A stretch of DNA of 64,000 nucleotides from Aurantiochytrium sp. KH105 (taxonomy: Eukaryota > Sar > Bigyra > Thraustochytrida > Thraustochytriidae). Under the pieces are notes generated by a model that was given only the letters and a program-made list of their open reading frames with translations, did not search any database and was not told where the DNA came from. Within the stretch, counting starts at the first letter, position 1; the number at the start of each line of letters is the position of its first letter. The stretch is taken from positions 62,001-126,000 of the forward strand of contig BGKB01000045.1 in NCBI GenBank assembly GCA_003116975.1, in the 5' to 3' direction. Made by a program: the position numbers and the translations under genes. Shown here piece by piece: positions 11,580 to 20,868 of the stretch.

Positions 11580-12406
11580 CCAGAAGCAGTAGAGTTCGGG
11601 AGAGGGAATAGGGCGACTGTGGGCGACGGCGAGAGACGGAGGCGAGCAGCTGCAAGAGGGACGAGCAAGTTCTTGAGAAGGATGTCAACGAGCTTTTTCG
11701 AAGATTGCGCGTCAGACTGCTCAAGGAGCTGAATGTTGACCTGCTGCAATAGACGCGCCGAGGCGTCAAGAAGCGGGACGGTCGCCTCGGTCACAAGCTG
11801 GCTGCAAGCAGCGGCAAGCGACACGAGGCTATTGAAATCTGGACGATAGCCAAGCTTGGTGGAAAAGAGCCGCACGATAGTGGTGAGCGTGTCTAGATCC
11901 TGAGAAGCTGCGAAAGACTTGGTAGCTTTTGCCGTCGCCGCAAGCACCCTGAAGCCAAGCTTGGCGGGAATGACACCCCAGCCAGAGCACATGGCCAGAT
12001 TCTCAGCGGCACTCTCGAGGGCACGCCAGAGCTCAGGGTCCTCGGGTTTGATGGCCACCGCGCCACAGGCCCATTCGACGACCGCGCGCAAGAGCGCCAT
12101 TTGGGACGCGGTGATGCGCAATGAGAGCGCATAAGCGACGTCATCATTTCGTGCCGCCCTTCGATATTTCGTTGCGGTCGCACTCTCGCTGTCCTCGCTT
12201 TGTTCTTGTTCCCTTGCGTTCGCAGGGTCTCCGCTGGACTTGGCCAGCGTGCGCAGGAACTCCACGGCGAGCTCGTGCTGCTGGCCCAGGAGCTTGGTCT
12301 CCTTCTTCCTCAGCAGTGTCAGCGCGACCTCCACATCGTCCTCGCGGCGCCGCTTCTTCCCTGCGCCGCCGCCGCCTCCAGCAGCCTCCTTCTCGATGAC
12401 GCCCAT
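8231..12406 (-). CDS. Urb2/Npa2-like ribosome biogenesis protein
   Basis: 1391 aa from ATG 12406. The N terminus carries a poly-Gly stretch and a basic cluster (KKRRRED, residues 17-23) typical of nuclear or nucleolar import. The body is alpha-helical, HEAT-like and poorly conserved. The last ~90 residues match the C-terminal Urb2/Npa2 domain as I recall it: a helix ending in YLRERPGW, then LRENLQLIAFIWFDL and a basic ending LRKHRYKGQV. Urb2 acts in early 60S pre-ribosome assembly in the nucleolus. The length fits the family (about 1200-1500 aa). An Ala-Pro run near residues 275-287 is encoded by a GGAGCA repeat at 11552-11580. An AAGC microsatellite lies about 60 nt upstream of the start. 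The assignment rests mainly on the C terminus. Confidence 0.6.
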
Positions 12407-12467
12407 GCCCTTCGTCGCCGCTCGCGCCTCGCTTCGCGCCAGCCAAGCCTTGCTTGCCTGCTCGCTG

Positions 12468-12530
<63 letters not shown>
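12468..12530. repeat. (GCTT)n microsatellite in the 5' leader of the Urb2-like gene
   Basis: About 16 near-perfect GCTT units, reading AAGC in the mRNA sense of the leftward gene. It starts about 60 nt upstream of the ATG at 12406. Confidence 0.95.
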
Positions 12531-13033
12531 CTGCGCTCAGCTCTTTGCCGGGGCCACCGGTGCTCCGTACGGGGTCCCCGCGCACACCCTCACGGCACAC
12601 ACCATCCCGCGCACCCCCTTCTCCTTCTCTCCCCCTCTCCCCCTTCGCTGCGCGACCTCGGGGACCCCCGCGTGACGCCTTACGGCCTTTAAGGTGGGCG
12701 GCGCTGCGCGCGGGCGCGGCGCGGATACTTGAGTGTACGGACGCGCGCAGCAAGTGCGCTATGTGCGGGCGCAAGCGCGCTATGGGCGCGCGCAAGTGGC
12801 CGCGCCGCTGCCTCTGCTTGGCCCCTTTCTTCGCCTCCGGCGCGTCTCCTGCAGTATCGTCTTCTATAGTCCAGTGTAGCGCGGCCCAGCCGCAGTCTGC
12901 TCGTCTCTCTGCCTGTGTCTGTCTCGTCTCTGCCTGTGTCTGCCTGCCTGCCTGCCTGTCTGTGCCGGCCTGCCGCCGCCGCTGCCGCTGCCAGAGCTCC
13001 TCCCCACGGCAGCAGCGCGACGCAGCAGCGCGC

Positions 13034-13152
13034 GGCGAGGCGAGGCGAGGCGAGGCGAGGCGAGGCGCGGCGTGCAGTCAGACGCGGCGGCAGCAAGGTA
13101 CGTGCGGGCGGCCTCGCGGCGCCCGGCGGCGAGGCGAGGCGAGGCGAGGCAG
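13034..13152. repeat. two (GGCGA)n pentanucleotide arrays
   Basis: The first array is at 13034-13066 and the second at 13126-13152, separated by about 60 nt of GC-rich sequence. The same pentamer recurs at 44898-44926 upstream of CCDC93. Confidence 0.9.
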
Positions 13153-13327
13153 AGATGGCGGGCGGGCGATGGCGCCGCGGCAGCGAGAGGCCAAGGCCAC
13201 GGCCCCGGCCGCCGCCGCGAGCACGCTCGGCCAGGACGGCCGCGAGCGGGCGCGAGCCGCGGGCGGAGAGAGGCGGAGAGCCGCGCTTGTCGTCCTTGAA
13301 ATGCGAAGGATCTGATTGGCTTGGCGC

Positions 13328-13342
13328 GGGGGGGGGGGGGGG
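13328..13342. repeat. G15 homopolymer
   Basis: Fifteen consecutive G followed by purine-rich sequence. The length may be unreliable because homopolymers are error-prone. Confidence 0.85.
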
Positions 13343-13679
13343 AGGGAAGGGAGAAGATAAACGATGGTAAGAAGGGCGTGTGCGGCGGGCCCAGCGCGAT
13401 CCTTTTTGGCGTCAAGCAAGGATCGATTCATGCGACTGGCCCCGCACAGTCCTTCGTGCTCGACGCGCGCCAGAATGTTGAGGAGAATTTGAAATTATCG
13501 AAGAGAAGAACGAGGGTCCTCGAAACTTAAAAAATGCGAAGCAAGAAAACTAACGAGATAACTGTGGCATTCCATTTGACGCGCCCGCGTCGGTATTCGC
13601 GCCCAACATACTCACACCCACAACCACACTCTCACACACACACAAACGCAACAGGCCAGAGTAGCGCTAGCAAGGAAAG

Positions 13680-14540
13680 ATGCACCGCTTCATGCAGAGG
13701 CGCGGTATGGCGTCGTTCGCGGTCAAGTCGCTCCTCGAGGACAAGCTGACGCAGTTCCCGACCAAGAACGCGCTGCGCGTGACACATCAGAACATTCGCT
13801 GGACGTACGCTAACCTGCACGACCACAGCTCGGCCGTGGCAAACGGCCTCGTCGACGTGGGCCTCGCACCCGGCGGCTGCGTGGGCGCCGTGCTGGGAAA
13901 CAATGCGGAGCACGTGAGCGTGATGCTCGGTGCAGCAAGCGCCGGCATCAAGGTAGCCTCCGCTAGCGGATCCGACAAGGTCACCAAGGACAGCCTTGAT
14001 AAGCTCCTCAAGGAGAACAAGTGCTCTGTTCTCTTTGTTTCCCCAGACAAGGTCTCTGTCGTGTACGAGCTCATCCCCGAGCTCAAGGGTATGCGCATGG
14101 ATCAGTCCGTGGAGCTCAATATCTCGGCGTACCCTGAACTCAAGTACATTTGCCACACCGGACTCGCTGCCGTGCCGGGCCTCCACCGCTTCCGTGATAT
14201 GCTCCTGTACAACGCCATCCCGGATCGCCTCGAGGGCATCACCGAAAAGGACGATGCGCCCTTTCTGGTCTACGTTGACGGCTCGTCGGGCGCCACCAAG
14301 TCCGAGATGACCCAGAAGGAGGCTATCGATGCCGCTAAGAAGAAGGCTTCGGACCTCAAGATCGAGACTGACGCAAGGGTCCTCTTCAAGGTCCAAAAGG
14401 ACTTTCCGCCCAACCTCGTGCTCGGCACGCTCGCGAGCGTCGGTTCGCTGGCCCAGCTCGTCATTCCTTCGGAGTCTTTTGACGAGGCTGCCTGCGCCAA
14501 GGCGATGGAGGAGGATGCATGCAATGTTACCCTCAAATAA
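13680..14540 (+). CDS. truncated ANL-family (AMP-binding) protein, probably mitochondrial
   Basis: 286 aa from ATG 13680. The start MHRFMQRRGMAS is basic and fits a mitochondrial targeting peptide. Residues ~12-130 resemble the N-terminal domain of acyl-CoA synthetases: a W-T-Y-A-N-L segment, then ANGLVDVGLAPGGCVGAVLGNNAEHV and an AASAGIKVAS segment. At about residue 197 the sequence YVDGSSGATKSEMT occupies the place of the Ser/Thr/Gly-rich ATP-binding loop, but without the usual following Pro-Lys-Gly. The protein ends about 80 residues later, so the adenylate-binding core and C-terminal subdomain are missing (family length is about 500-650 aa). It is therefore unlikely to activate acyl groups and is more likely a structural or regulatory paralogue. 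The remaining sequence is intact, with no internal stop, so I do not call it a pseudogene. Confidence 0.7.
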   Translation: MHRFMQRRGMASFAVKSLLEDKLTQFPTKNALRVTHQNIRWTYANLHDHSSAVANGLVDVGLAPGGCVGAVLGNNAEHVSVMLGAASAGIKVASASGSDKVTKDSLDKLLKENKCSVLFVSPDKVSVVYELIPELKGMRMDQSVELNISAYPELKYICHTGLAAVPGLHRFRDMLLYNAIPDRLEGITEKDDAPFLVYVDGSSGATKSEMTQKEAIDAAKKKASDLKIETDARVLFKVQKDFPPNLVLGTLASVGSLAQLVIPSESFDEAACAKAMEEDACNVTLK

Positions 14541-14854
14541 ATCTCCCTCATCTCTCGCGTCACTTCTTTTCCCGTCACCGTGCCTTTCTCCCTTCTCCCA
14601 CTTTTTTTTTTCGAACGGCCTCTTCTCTCCTCTTGCACTGCAGCTTTGGATGGAGACTACAGCGATGGCGTTGCAGTTTCACTTGACTGCTCTTCGGCTT
14701 TCGCTTGATGGAGCTAGCGCTTTTGTCTGTCCTTAGTACTCCTGTGTGCTACAACGAAAGAAAAACAAAACAAACACCCTGCCTGTCCTGTCATGGCTTT
14801 TTTCTCCTCCTCATTCTTTGCACACTTGCTGTTGTTCGTTTTCTTGTCTGCTCT

Positions 14855-14934
14855 GCTTTGCTTTGCTTTGCTTTGCTTTGCTTTGCTTTGCTTTGCTTTG
14901 CTTTGCTTTGCTTTGCTTTGCTTTGCTTTGCTTT
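14855..14934. repeat. (CTTTG)n pentanucleotide array running into the gap
   Basis: At least 16 near-perfect CTTTG units that continue up to the first N. The unit resumes after the gap (GCTTTGCTT at 15058), so the true array spans the unsequenced part. Confidence 0.95.
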
Positions 14935-15057
14935 NNNNNNNNNNNNNNNNNNNNNNNNNNNNNNNNNNNNNNNNNNNNNNNNNNNNNNNNNNNNNNNNNN
15001 NNNNNNNNNNNNNNNNNNNNNNNNNNNNNNNNNNNNNNNNNNNNNNNNNNNNNNNNN
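14935..15057. other. assembly gap (123 N)
   Basis: A run of 123 undetermined bases inside the CTTTG array. The true length is unknown. Confidence 0.99.
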
Positions 15058-15259
15058 GCTTTGCTTCTCTCTTGTTAATCGGTCATCTTTCCTTGTTGGC
15101 TTGTTTTACTTGCTTGGCTTGCTTACCTATCTGACTCACATAAGGCCGGAAGCTTAATCGCTCTTCAATCTTGAGAAACCGAAACAATCAATAGGCCTAT
15201 GCCATTCCTTTGCGTGCGTGTGAATTTCCGCAATTATCGATCAACTTTCAGAAAGCAAC

Positions 15260-15282
15260 TAGGCCTAGGCCTAGGCCTAGGC
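15260..15282. repeat. (TAGGCC)n hexamer array
   Basis: About three and a half tandem TAGGCC units, creating three overlapping TAGGCCTA palindromes. The single palindrome is dispersed through other spacers of the window. Confidence 0.9.
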
Positions 15283-15368
15283 TAGCCAAAGGTGTTCACA
15301 TTTTACATTTTATTATAATTTCGATTCAATTTCGTCATCATCGAAGGGAAGGAAGGGATCATGAAATT

Positions 15369-15899
15369 TCACTCTGAAGAGGCAGGACCGTGAGCGTCTC
15401 CGCCCCGACCGCCTTCAGGCGTTTCACCCTCGCCAGGACCAGTGGGGTGTTTGTCTTTTTCGCCTTTGTCATCACTTTCTTTATCGCCGTCATCGTCGTG
15501 ACCATGGCCGTGGCCATGTGAATGACAGCCACATCCAGTATTTTTCCTCGTCTTCTTCAAATGACTTGGTGCTCTTCGGCCAGCAAACTCGGGGTGCCGT
15601 TTCCTAAACTCGTCCTCTTCGTCGCTGTCGTCGGATTCGCTATCGCTCTCGTCAAAGGCCTTGGGCTTGTGATAGATGCAGCACCGGTTCGACTTCTTCC
15701 TGTTCATGTGCTCGTTATTCACCACATCTTCCCGCCAGCTCACGTGCGGACGCTCCTCTTCGGCCGTCGCCGCAGGACCTTGCCCCGTCGCCGCGCCATC
15801 TCCAGCCAGCCGCAGCCGCAGCACGGCGCCGTCGCCGCTGTTCGTCGCCGTCGCCGTGCGCGTCCCGGCCCCGGCGAGGTGGCCCTGCGCGCGCTCCAT
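15369..15899 (-). CDS. protein phosphatase 1 inhibitor-3 (PPP1R11/Ypi1 family)
   Basis: 176 aa from ATG 15899. The frame stays open upstream to about 15965, but that part is Gln/Arg-rich CAG-repeat translation without an ATG. Residues ~51-95 carry the family signature: an RVxF-like PP1-docking segment PHVSW (51-55), then DVVNNEHMNRKKSNRCCIY, a KPKAFDES stretch and an acidic Ser/Asp tract. The C-terminal half is a low-complexity His/Gly/Asp tail (GCGCHSHGHGHGHDDD) that could bind metal. The family inhibits or directs PP1 catalytic subunits in the nucleus and is found across eukaryotes at 110-170 aa. It shares a 476-nt divergent upstream region with the prolyl oligopeptidase gene. Confidence 0.88.
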   Translation of the reverse strand: MERAQGHLAGAGTRTATATNSGDGAVLRLRLAGDGAATGQGPAATAEEERPHVSWREDVVNNEHMNRKKSNRCCIYHKPKAFDESDSESDDSDEEDEFRKRHPEFAGRRAPSHLKKTRKNTGCGCHSHGHGHGHDDDGDKESDDKGEKDKHPTGPGEGETPEGGRGGDAHGPASSE

Positions 15900-16375
15900 C
15901 CTCCTCCGCCGCTGCTGCTGCTGCCGCCGCTGCTGCTGCCGCCGCTGCTGCTGCTGTTCCTGCACAACTCAAGTCCGCCCCGCGCCCTTCCTCGGCGTCC
16001 GGGTCCGCGCGCAGCCTGCCCGCCGCCGCGCCGCTCGCGCTCGCGCTCTCGCTCTCGGTCTGCGCGTCGCCGGCACGGCATCGGCGCGCGCTGGCGCACT
16101 CAGAACGTGTGGAACCCAGGGAACGTCCTGGCCGGGGAGAGAATCTCTACGTTCACCGACGTTCACCCGTCGTCGCAAGGGAGCGAGAAGCAGGGAAGCG
16201 AGCACGGCCGGTGCAGCCCGCTGAGCTGCCTGCAGCAACAGCAGACGGCAGACAGCAGGCGCCTGGGCCGGGAGAGCAGTCGCTCTTCGCGCGCATCGCC
16301 GCGAGGTGAAGGAAGGCGGGAGCCAGTCGGAGGAGAAGGGGGCCGAAAGAAAAGGCTGGGCCGCAGAGACCGGCC
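15900..16375. other. divergent upstream region with CTG/CCG runs
   Basis: This is the shared 5' region of the PP1 inhibitor and prolyl oligopeptidase genes. Interrupted CTG/CCG triplets at 15909-15960 lie just upstream of the leftward start. Several overlapping frames here are low-complexity and not supported. Confidence 0.6.
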
Positions 16376-18580
16376 ATGACGTCGCGCCAGGCGGTCTCGG
16401 TGGCGGCCTTCGTGGCGACAACGGCCGCCCTCGTGCGCTTGATTCGCACGAGGGCGCTCGCGAGAGACCCGCTGCAGTGGCTCGAAGAGGTGGACTCCAC
16501 CAAGGCCCTCGCTTGGGTGGAGAAGCAAAACAAAGCCCTCCCTGTGGACGGTAAGGGTAAGACGTACGAGCGAATCCTTGAGATCCTCGACTCCAAGGAA
16601 AAGATCCCGTACGTGGGCAAGATCGGCGAGCGGTACTATAACTTCTGGAAAGACGACAAGCACGAGCGTGGTATCTGGCGCTGCACGACACTCGATGAGT
16701 ACGAAAATAAGGAACCCAAGTGGGAAACGGTCATCGATGTCGACGCTCTCGCTGCGCAAGACAAGCAAAAGTGGGTCTGGAAGGGATACACCCTGTTGGA
16801 CGAAGGTAATGATGTCGAGCCGGAAAGGATCCTTGTCAAGCTTTCACCCGGTGGCGGAGACGCTGTGATCGTCCGCGAGTTCGACATCAAGACGCGCAAG
16901 TTCCTGGATGCATCGCAAAAGCCCTTTGTGATCCCCGAGGCAAAGCTCCAGGTTTCATGGAAAGACCGCGATACGCTTCTCATTTGCACGGACTTTGGCC
17001 CTGGATCGCTCACTAGCTCGGGATACCCTCGCATCGTAAAAGAATGGAAGCGCGGTACGCCCTTGGCTGACGCCAAGACAGTTTTCGAAGGCAAAGAGGC
17101 AGACGTGATCATTGGCGCTGGGTACGTGCGCGAGAGACTCGGTATCGAGTTTCAAATCTCTTCGCGTGCCCCGGGATTTTACTCGAATGAGATTTACGTG
17201 CACAGCGTCACGGGTCTGAAGAACGACGATGGTAGCACCTTTGCGTTGCCAACGGTACCTCTCAAGATCCCCGTTCCCGATGATGCAGACACAAATTATT
17301 TCGCAGATCAAATTCTCGTGGACCTGCGCTCTGACTGGAAAGGTTTCAAGTCGGGTTCCTTGCTCAGCATCCCCATGGTTAAGCTTCTCGCTGCGGCAAG
17401 CCCTGAAGAGGTCCAGGCCACTGATCTGCAGCCGCTCTTCACGCCATCGGAGCGCGTTGCCTTGTCTGGCCTCACCAAGCTCAAGACGAGGCTTCTCGTG
17501 GAAATCCTTGATAACGTGCGCTCGCGGATTGACGTCTGGCGATTCGATGCAGGGGGTCGCAAGTGGGTCAAGGACAGTGTGCCCGAGGGCCAGGACGGCC
17601 GCAACGCAAGCATGAACATGATCAGCACCTGGGCTCTCGACGGCAAGCATTCGGACCTGTACTGGTCCACGACTGAGGGGTACACGATCCCTTGCACGCT
17701 TTCCCTTGTTGATGTCACGGGCACGCACCCGACCAAGGTGCTCAAGCAAGAGCCCACGCGCTACGACGCCAAGGATATCGTTGTCGAGCAATTCCAGGCT
17801 ACTTCCAAGGATGGAACCCTGATTCCTTACTTTCAAGTTGGCCGCAAGTCTTCTGCCTCTGGTGCGACTGCCCGGCCAACGCTACTCTACGGCTATGGCG
17901 GCTTTGAGATTCCGCTCACGCCGGCTTATCAGACAACGACCGGTGTGAGCTGGCTCGAGAAGGGCAATGTCTACGTCTGTGCCAACATTCGCGGCGGCGG
18001 CGAGTTTGGGCCGACCTGGCACCAGGCCGCTCTCAGAGAAAATCGTAACAAGGCGTACGAAGATTTCGAAGCTGTTGCTCAAGATCTCATTCGTCGCAAG
18101 GTCACGACCGCGGCCAAACTTGGCATCATGGGCGGCTCTAACGGCGGTCTTCTTATGGGTAATATGCTCACGCGAAGCCCGGATCTCTTTGGCGCCGTGG
18201 TTTGCATGGTTCCTCTGCTTGATATGAAGCGCTACACCAAGCTTTTGGCTGGCGCGTCTTGGATCGCAGAGTATGGCGACCCTGATACGTCTGATTGGGA
18301 TTTCTTGCAAAACTATTCTCCCTACCACAAGCTCAAGGCGGGCACAAAGTACCCGCCTGTCTTGTTTACGACTTCGACACGTGACGACCGCGTTGCCCCT
18401 GCGCACTCGCGCAAGATGGCCAAGAAGATGATGGATATGGGCATCAAGGACGTTTTCCACTACGAGAATGTGGAGGGTGGTCACGGTGGTGCGTCAACCA
18501 ATGCGCAGCGCGCGTACATGTGGACCCTTTGCTACCAGTTCCTGGATAAGTACCTTGTGGACAAGGGTTCCAACCTGTAA
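16376..18580 (+). CDS. prolyl oligopeptidase family serine peptidase (S9A)
   Basis: 734 aa from ATG 16376, close to the ~700 aa of the family. An N-terminal hydrophobic stretch (VSVAAFVATTAALVRLI, residues 7-23) suggests a signal anchor, unlike the cytosolic animal enzyme. The propeller domain begins with DPLQWLEEVDS. The C-terminal alpha/beta-hydrolase domain has the nucleophile Ser588 in GGSNGGLLMG, an Asp in RDDRVAP (~670-671) and His703 in EGGHGG, in the expected order of the catalytic triad. It also has the YGYGGFEI and ANIRGGGEFG motifs typical of S9A. Predicted to cleave short peptides after proline. The stop is followed by a small inverted repeat. Convergent with the DUF455 gene. Confidence 0.93.
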   Translation: MTSRQAVSVAAFVATTAALVRLIRTRALARDPLQWLEEVDSTKALAWVEKQNKALPVDGKGKTYERILEILDSKEKIPYVGKIGERYYNFWKDDKHERGIWRCTTLDEYENKEPKWETVIDVDALAAQDKQKWVWKGYTLLDEGNDVEPERILVKLSPGGGDAVIVREFDIKTRKFLDASQKPFVIPEAKLQVSWKDRDTLLICTDFGPGSLTSSGYPRIVKEWKRGTPLADAKTVFEGKEADVIIGAGYVRERLGIEFQISSRAPGFYSNEIYVHSVTGLKNDDGSTFALPTVPLKIPVPDDADTNYFADQILVDLRSDWKGFKSGSLLSIPMVKLLAAASPEEVQATDLQPLFTPSERVALSGLTKLKTRLLVEILDNVRSRIDVWRFDAGGRKWVKDSVPEGQDGRNASMNMISTWALDGKHSDLYWSTTEGYTIPCTLSLVDVTGTHPTKVLKQEPTRYDAKDIVVEQFQATSKDGTLIPYFQVGRKSSASGATARPTLLYGYGGFEIPLTPAYQTTTGVSWLEKGNVYVCANIRGGGEFGPTWHQAALRENRNKAYEDFEAVAQDLIRRKVTTAAKLGIMGGSNGGLLMGNMLTRSPDLFGAVVCMVPLLDMKRYTKLLAGASWIAEYGDPDTSDWDFLQNYSPYHKLKAGTKYPPVLFTTSTRDDRVAPAHSRKMAKKMMDMGIKDVFHYENVEGGHGGASTNAQRAYMWTLCYQFLDKYLVDKGSNL

Positions 18581-18856
18581 GTATCCCAATCGGCTGATTG
18601 GTCCATCGGTCCATCGATTGGACGGATTGGTCGAGAGGAAATTGAAAGTTGCTCTTTCATAATTAGCAAAACAAGATCTTGGCCTTTTTTCTTTTATAGC
18701 CGCAATAACAGCATCGAACGAATCTTTTTATCATTCCTCTCAGCATGTTGAAACAAATCGGACCAGGCCCTGGATTTTCTGCCAAGGCCGAGACAGGCAG
18801 GTGGGAAAGTGAAACAGTTTATTTTTGACTTGGAACGGAAGATAAGGCCCGTTACG

Positions 18857-20038
18857 CTATGTAGCATGCTCTGGATCATACCAGTGTCGCGGCATACCGG
18901 CGCGCTCGCGGGCAACGCCATGAAAGGGCGGTTTGAGCTGGCCATGAAACTTGCGAAGAACGATATCCTTAAAACGCGCATCGCAAGCTGCGTCCTGCTG
19001 TTCATGGCCCGGGGCGGTACTCACTGCGCCAATTTCGTCCACCTCACCAGTCACCACGAAACGAAACCAGCGAATACCCTTGCCAACGTGGGAAATTTCC
19101 TCTGTGAAAATTGCCTCGAGCATATCGGCGGACTCTGGATCGTCGCGATCGTTGAACTTGCAGAACGTGTTGGGCGCAACGTCGAGCCCACGCGCCTCCA
19201 AAACCATGTGCTCAACCACAAGTCGGTTCTCCACAAGATCGGCGGTCTCCTTAGCCGAGTCCCAAAGGCCAGCATGCGTTGACATGGCGCCATATGCGCT
19301 GTCAAAATCATGCAGGCGGGATTCCCACATGAGAAAATGACGCGCCTCATCGTCTGCGACCTCGACCCAGTCTTCGTAAAATTCCCGGGGAAAGTCAACG
19401 CCTTGCGCGCCACCAAAACCGAAGCGAGCCACCATATCCCATGAGAGATCTACAGCCATGGACTCGATGTGCGCCAAGGCGTGCACCATTTTGATGCGGT
19501 TCTCCAATGATCCTCCACCGCCACGCTTTGGCACAGCGCGAGCGTCAACAGTTTCTACATCCCGGCCAGGTTCCTCAGGCACAGCCTGCGACGTTTCTCC
19601 GTCGAGAGGCATGAGCCCATCGCGAAAGAGACGAGCGGCAGTCAGGGTCAGCGACGCCTTGCGACGCGGATTGGCCTCCTCAAGGCATCGAATCGCCGCG
19701 GCGCGAAGGCTGAGACCTTCGAGTGCCTTGACATCCTCGGGGAGATCAATCAAGTGCTCCCAGCGCTTGCGGAATGGCTCGAGTTCGCGCGTGGGGAAAC
19801 CGTCGAGGATTTGCGGCTCGCGCCGTCGAGTCAATTTCTGTTGCTGTTTTTGTTTCTGCTTTTGTTTCTGTTTAAGCTTTTGCTTCAGCGCTTGCTCTCG
19901 TTGCTGCTGCTTTTCGCGGACCTTTTCGCTCTCGCCTGTCTTGGACTGCCCGTCGTTGCCTCTCTCGCCTTGCGAGCCGTAGCGCAGCTGGACCGCGAAG
20001 AGCGCCTCCCGCGCCGACGAGTCCTCCAGGACGCCCAT
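18857..20038 (-). CDS. DUF455 ferritin-like domain protein
   Basis: 393 aa from ATG 20038. An N-terminal Lys/Gln-rich low-complexity segment (residues ~38-70) precedes a conserved core. The core has the metal-ligand pattern of the ferritin-like DUF455 family: HALAHIESMAVDLSWD, DDEARHF, VLEARGLDV and EEISHVGKG. The Glu/His set in four helices would hold a di-iron or related metal site. DUF455 is common in bacteria and present in some fungi and protists, and is related to the MiaE-like ferritin superfamily; no reaction is established. Residue spacing looks intact, so it is probably a functional oxidoreductase. No targeting signal is clear. Confidence 0.8.
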   Translation of the reverse strand: MGVLEDSSAREALFAVQLRYGSQGERGNDGQSKTGESEKVREKQQQREQALKQKLKQKQKQKQKQQQKLTRRREPQILDGFPTRELEPFRKRWEHLIDLPEDVKALEGLSLRAAAIRCLEEANPRRKASLTLTAARLFRDGLMPLDGETSQAVPEEPGRDVETVDARAVPKRGGGGSLENRIKMVHALAHIESMAVDLSWDMVARFGFGGAQGVDFPREFYEDWVEVADDEARHFLMWESRLHDFDSAYGAMSTHAGLWDSAKETADLVENRLVVEHMVLEARGLDVAPNTFCKFNDRDDPESADMLEAIFTEEISHVGKGIRWFRFVVTGEVDEIGAVSTAPGHEQQDAACDARFKDIVLRKFHGQLKPPFHGVARERAGMPRHWYDPEHAT

Positions 20039-20868
20039 TCTCCGCTGCGGACCGTATTGTGAAAGCGCCCAGACCAGCTAGCCTACGTTTGCGTTTTTGC
20101 GTGCACGTGGAAAAGAGGGCAACTTGTCCTCCTCCTGCTCCTTCTTCTTCTTCTTCTTCTTCTTCTTCTTCACGGCCAGGTCTCCCTGCCGCTACGGCCT
20201 GCGCTCTTTTCTGCTTTGCGCCCTCCGATCTCGCTCCCCGCGTCCCTTTCCCTCCGAGCTTATTCATTTATCGACGGCGGCCGGTGGTCCGCCCTCGAGC
20301 GAGCCCTATGCGTTCGCTCATGGACGAAGAGACGCTTCCTTTGTGTCCCGCCAAAAATCCGTTCTGCGCCGGCCGGGGGCGGCGGCTCAGCTCTTGTGCG
20401 CGAGTGCTCTCGAGGTTATCACATGATCTTCAGAAGATTATGATCGCATTGTGAATGGGGATTGCGCTGCTGCAGGCAGGCACGGTGAGATAAAGGGAAA
20501 AAGGAAAAAGGAAAAGGAAGGAGTCCTGAGGACGGACTACTTTTATTTTCGGCACAGCAGAGACGATCGCGAGGCGGCACGCACGCACGCAGCGCGTGGC
20601 ACTTGCTGTGTCGTGCGTCCAGCTTGCGCTGTACTTTAAAACGTAGGCTTGCGCAACCAACTTCCGCGTTTGCGCGCACACGCGTGCGTGTATGTGAGCG
20701 GCGCCTTTGTGTGCTCTGCACTTTCTCGCGCAAGAGACGCTCTAGACTTTTCTATTTCGTGTCCGGCGGCATAGACTCCCGCAAGCAAGAGGACATAGAG
20801 AGCGTCAAGGTCGAGGAGCACTCGTGCACGTCAATCGATTGCTGAAAAGGAGCGCGAGCCGAGAAACC
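20039..20868. other. divergent upstream region with (TTC)n
   Basis: This is the shared 5' region of the DUF455 gene (-) and the kinesin-2 gene (+). It holds a TTC microsatellite and GC-rich sequence. Short frames at 20059-20454 and 20636-20845 have no recognisable product. Confidence 0.6.
20141..20171. repeat. (TTC)n microsatellite
   Basis: About ten perfect TTC units (GAA in the sense of the leftward gene), about 100 nt upstream of the DUF455 start. Confidence 0.95.

Larger units (their letters stand above)
12407..13679. other. divergent upstream region, repeat-rich
   Basis: Shared 5' region of the Urb2-like gene (-) and the ANL-like gene (+). It contains a GCTT run, two GGCGA runs and a G15 homopolymer, plus CACA-rich sequence at 13615-13645 just before the downstream start. 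Long open frames through 12200-13315 are low-complexity Arg/Ala/Pro translations of repeat and are not supported as genes. Confidence 0.6.
14541..15368. other. convergent spacer with CTTTG array, assembly gap and TAGGCCTA sites
   Basis: This stretch lies between the stops of the ANL-like gene and the PP1 inhibitor gene. It is pyrimidine-rich (T9 run near 14603). It holds the CTTTG array and gap (separate entries) and TAGGCCTA palindromes at 15192 and 15260-15279. No credible coding frame is visible. Confidence 0.7.

Noticed and set aside
12200-13315. 371-codon rightward frame between the Urb2-like and ANL-like genes
   Set aside because: It overlaps the Urb2-like 5' end and is mostly Leu-Ala-Cys-Leu translation of GCTT repeats.
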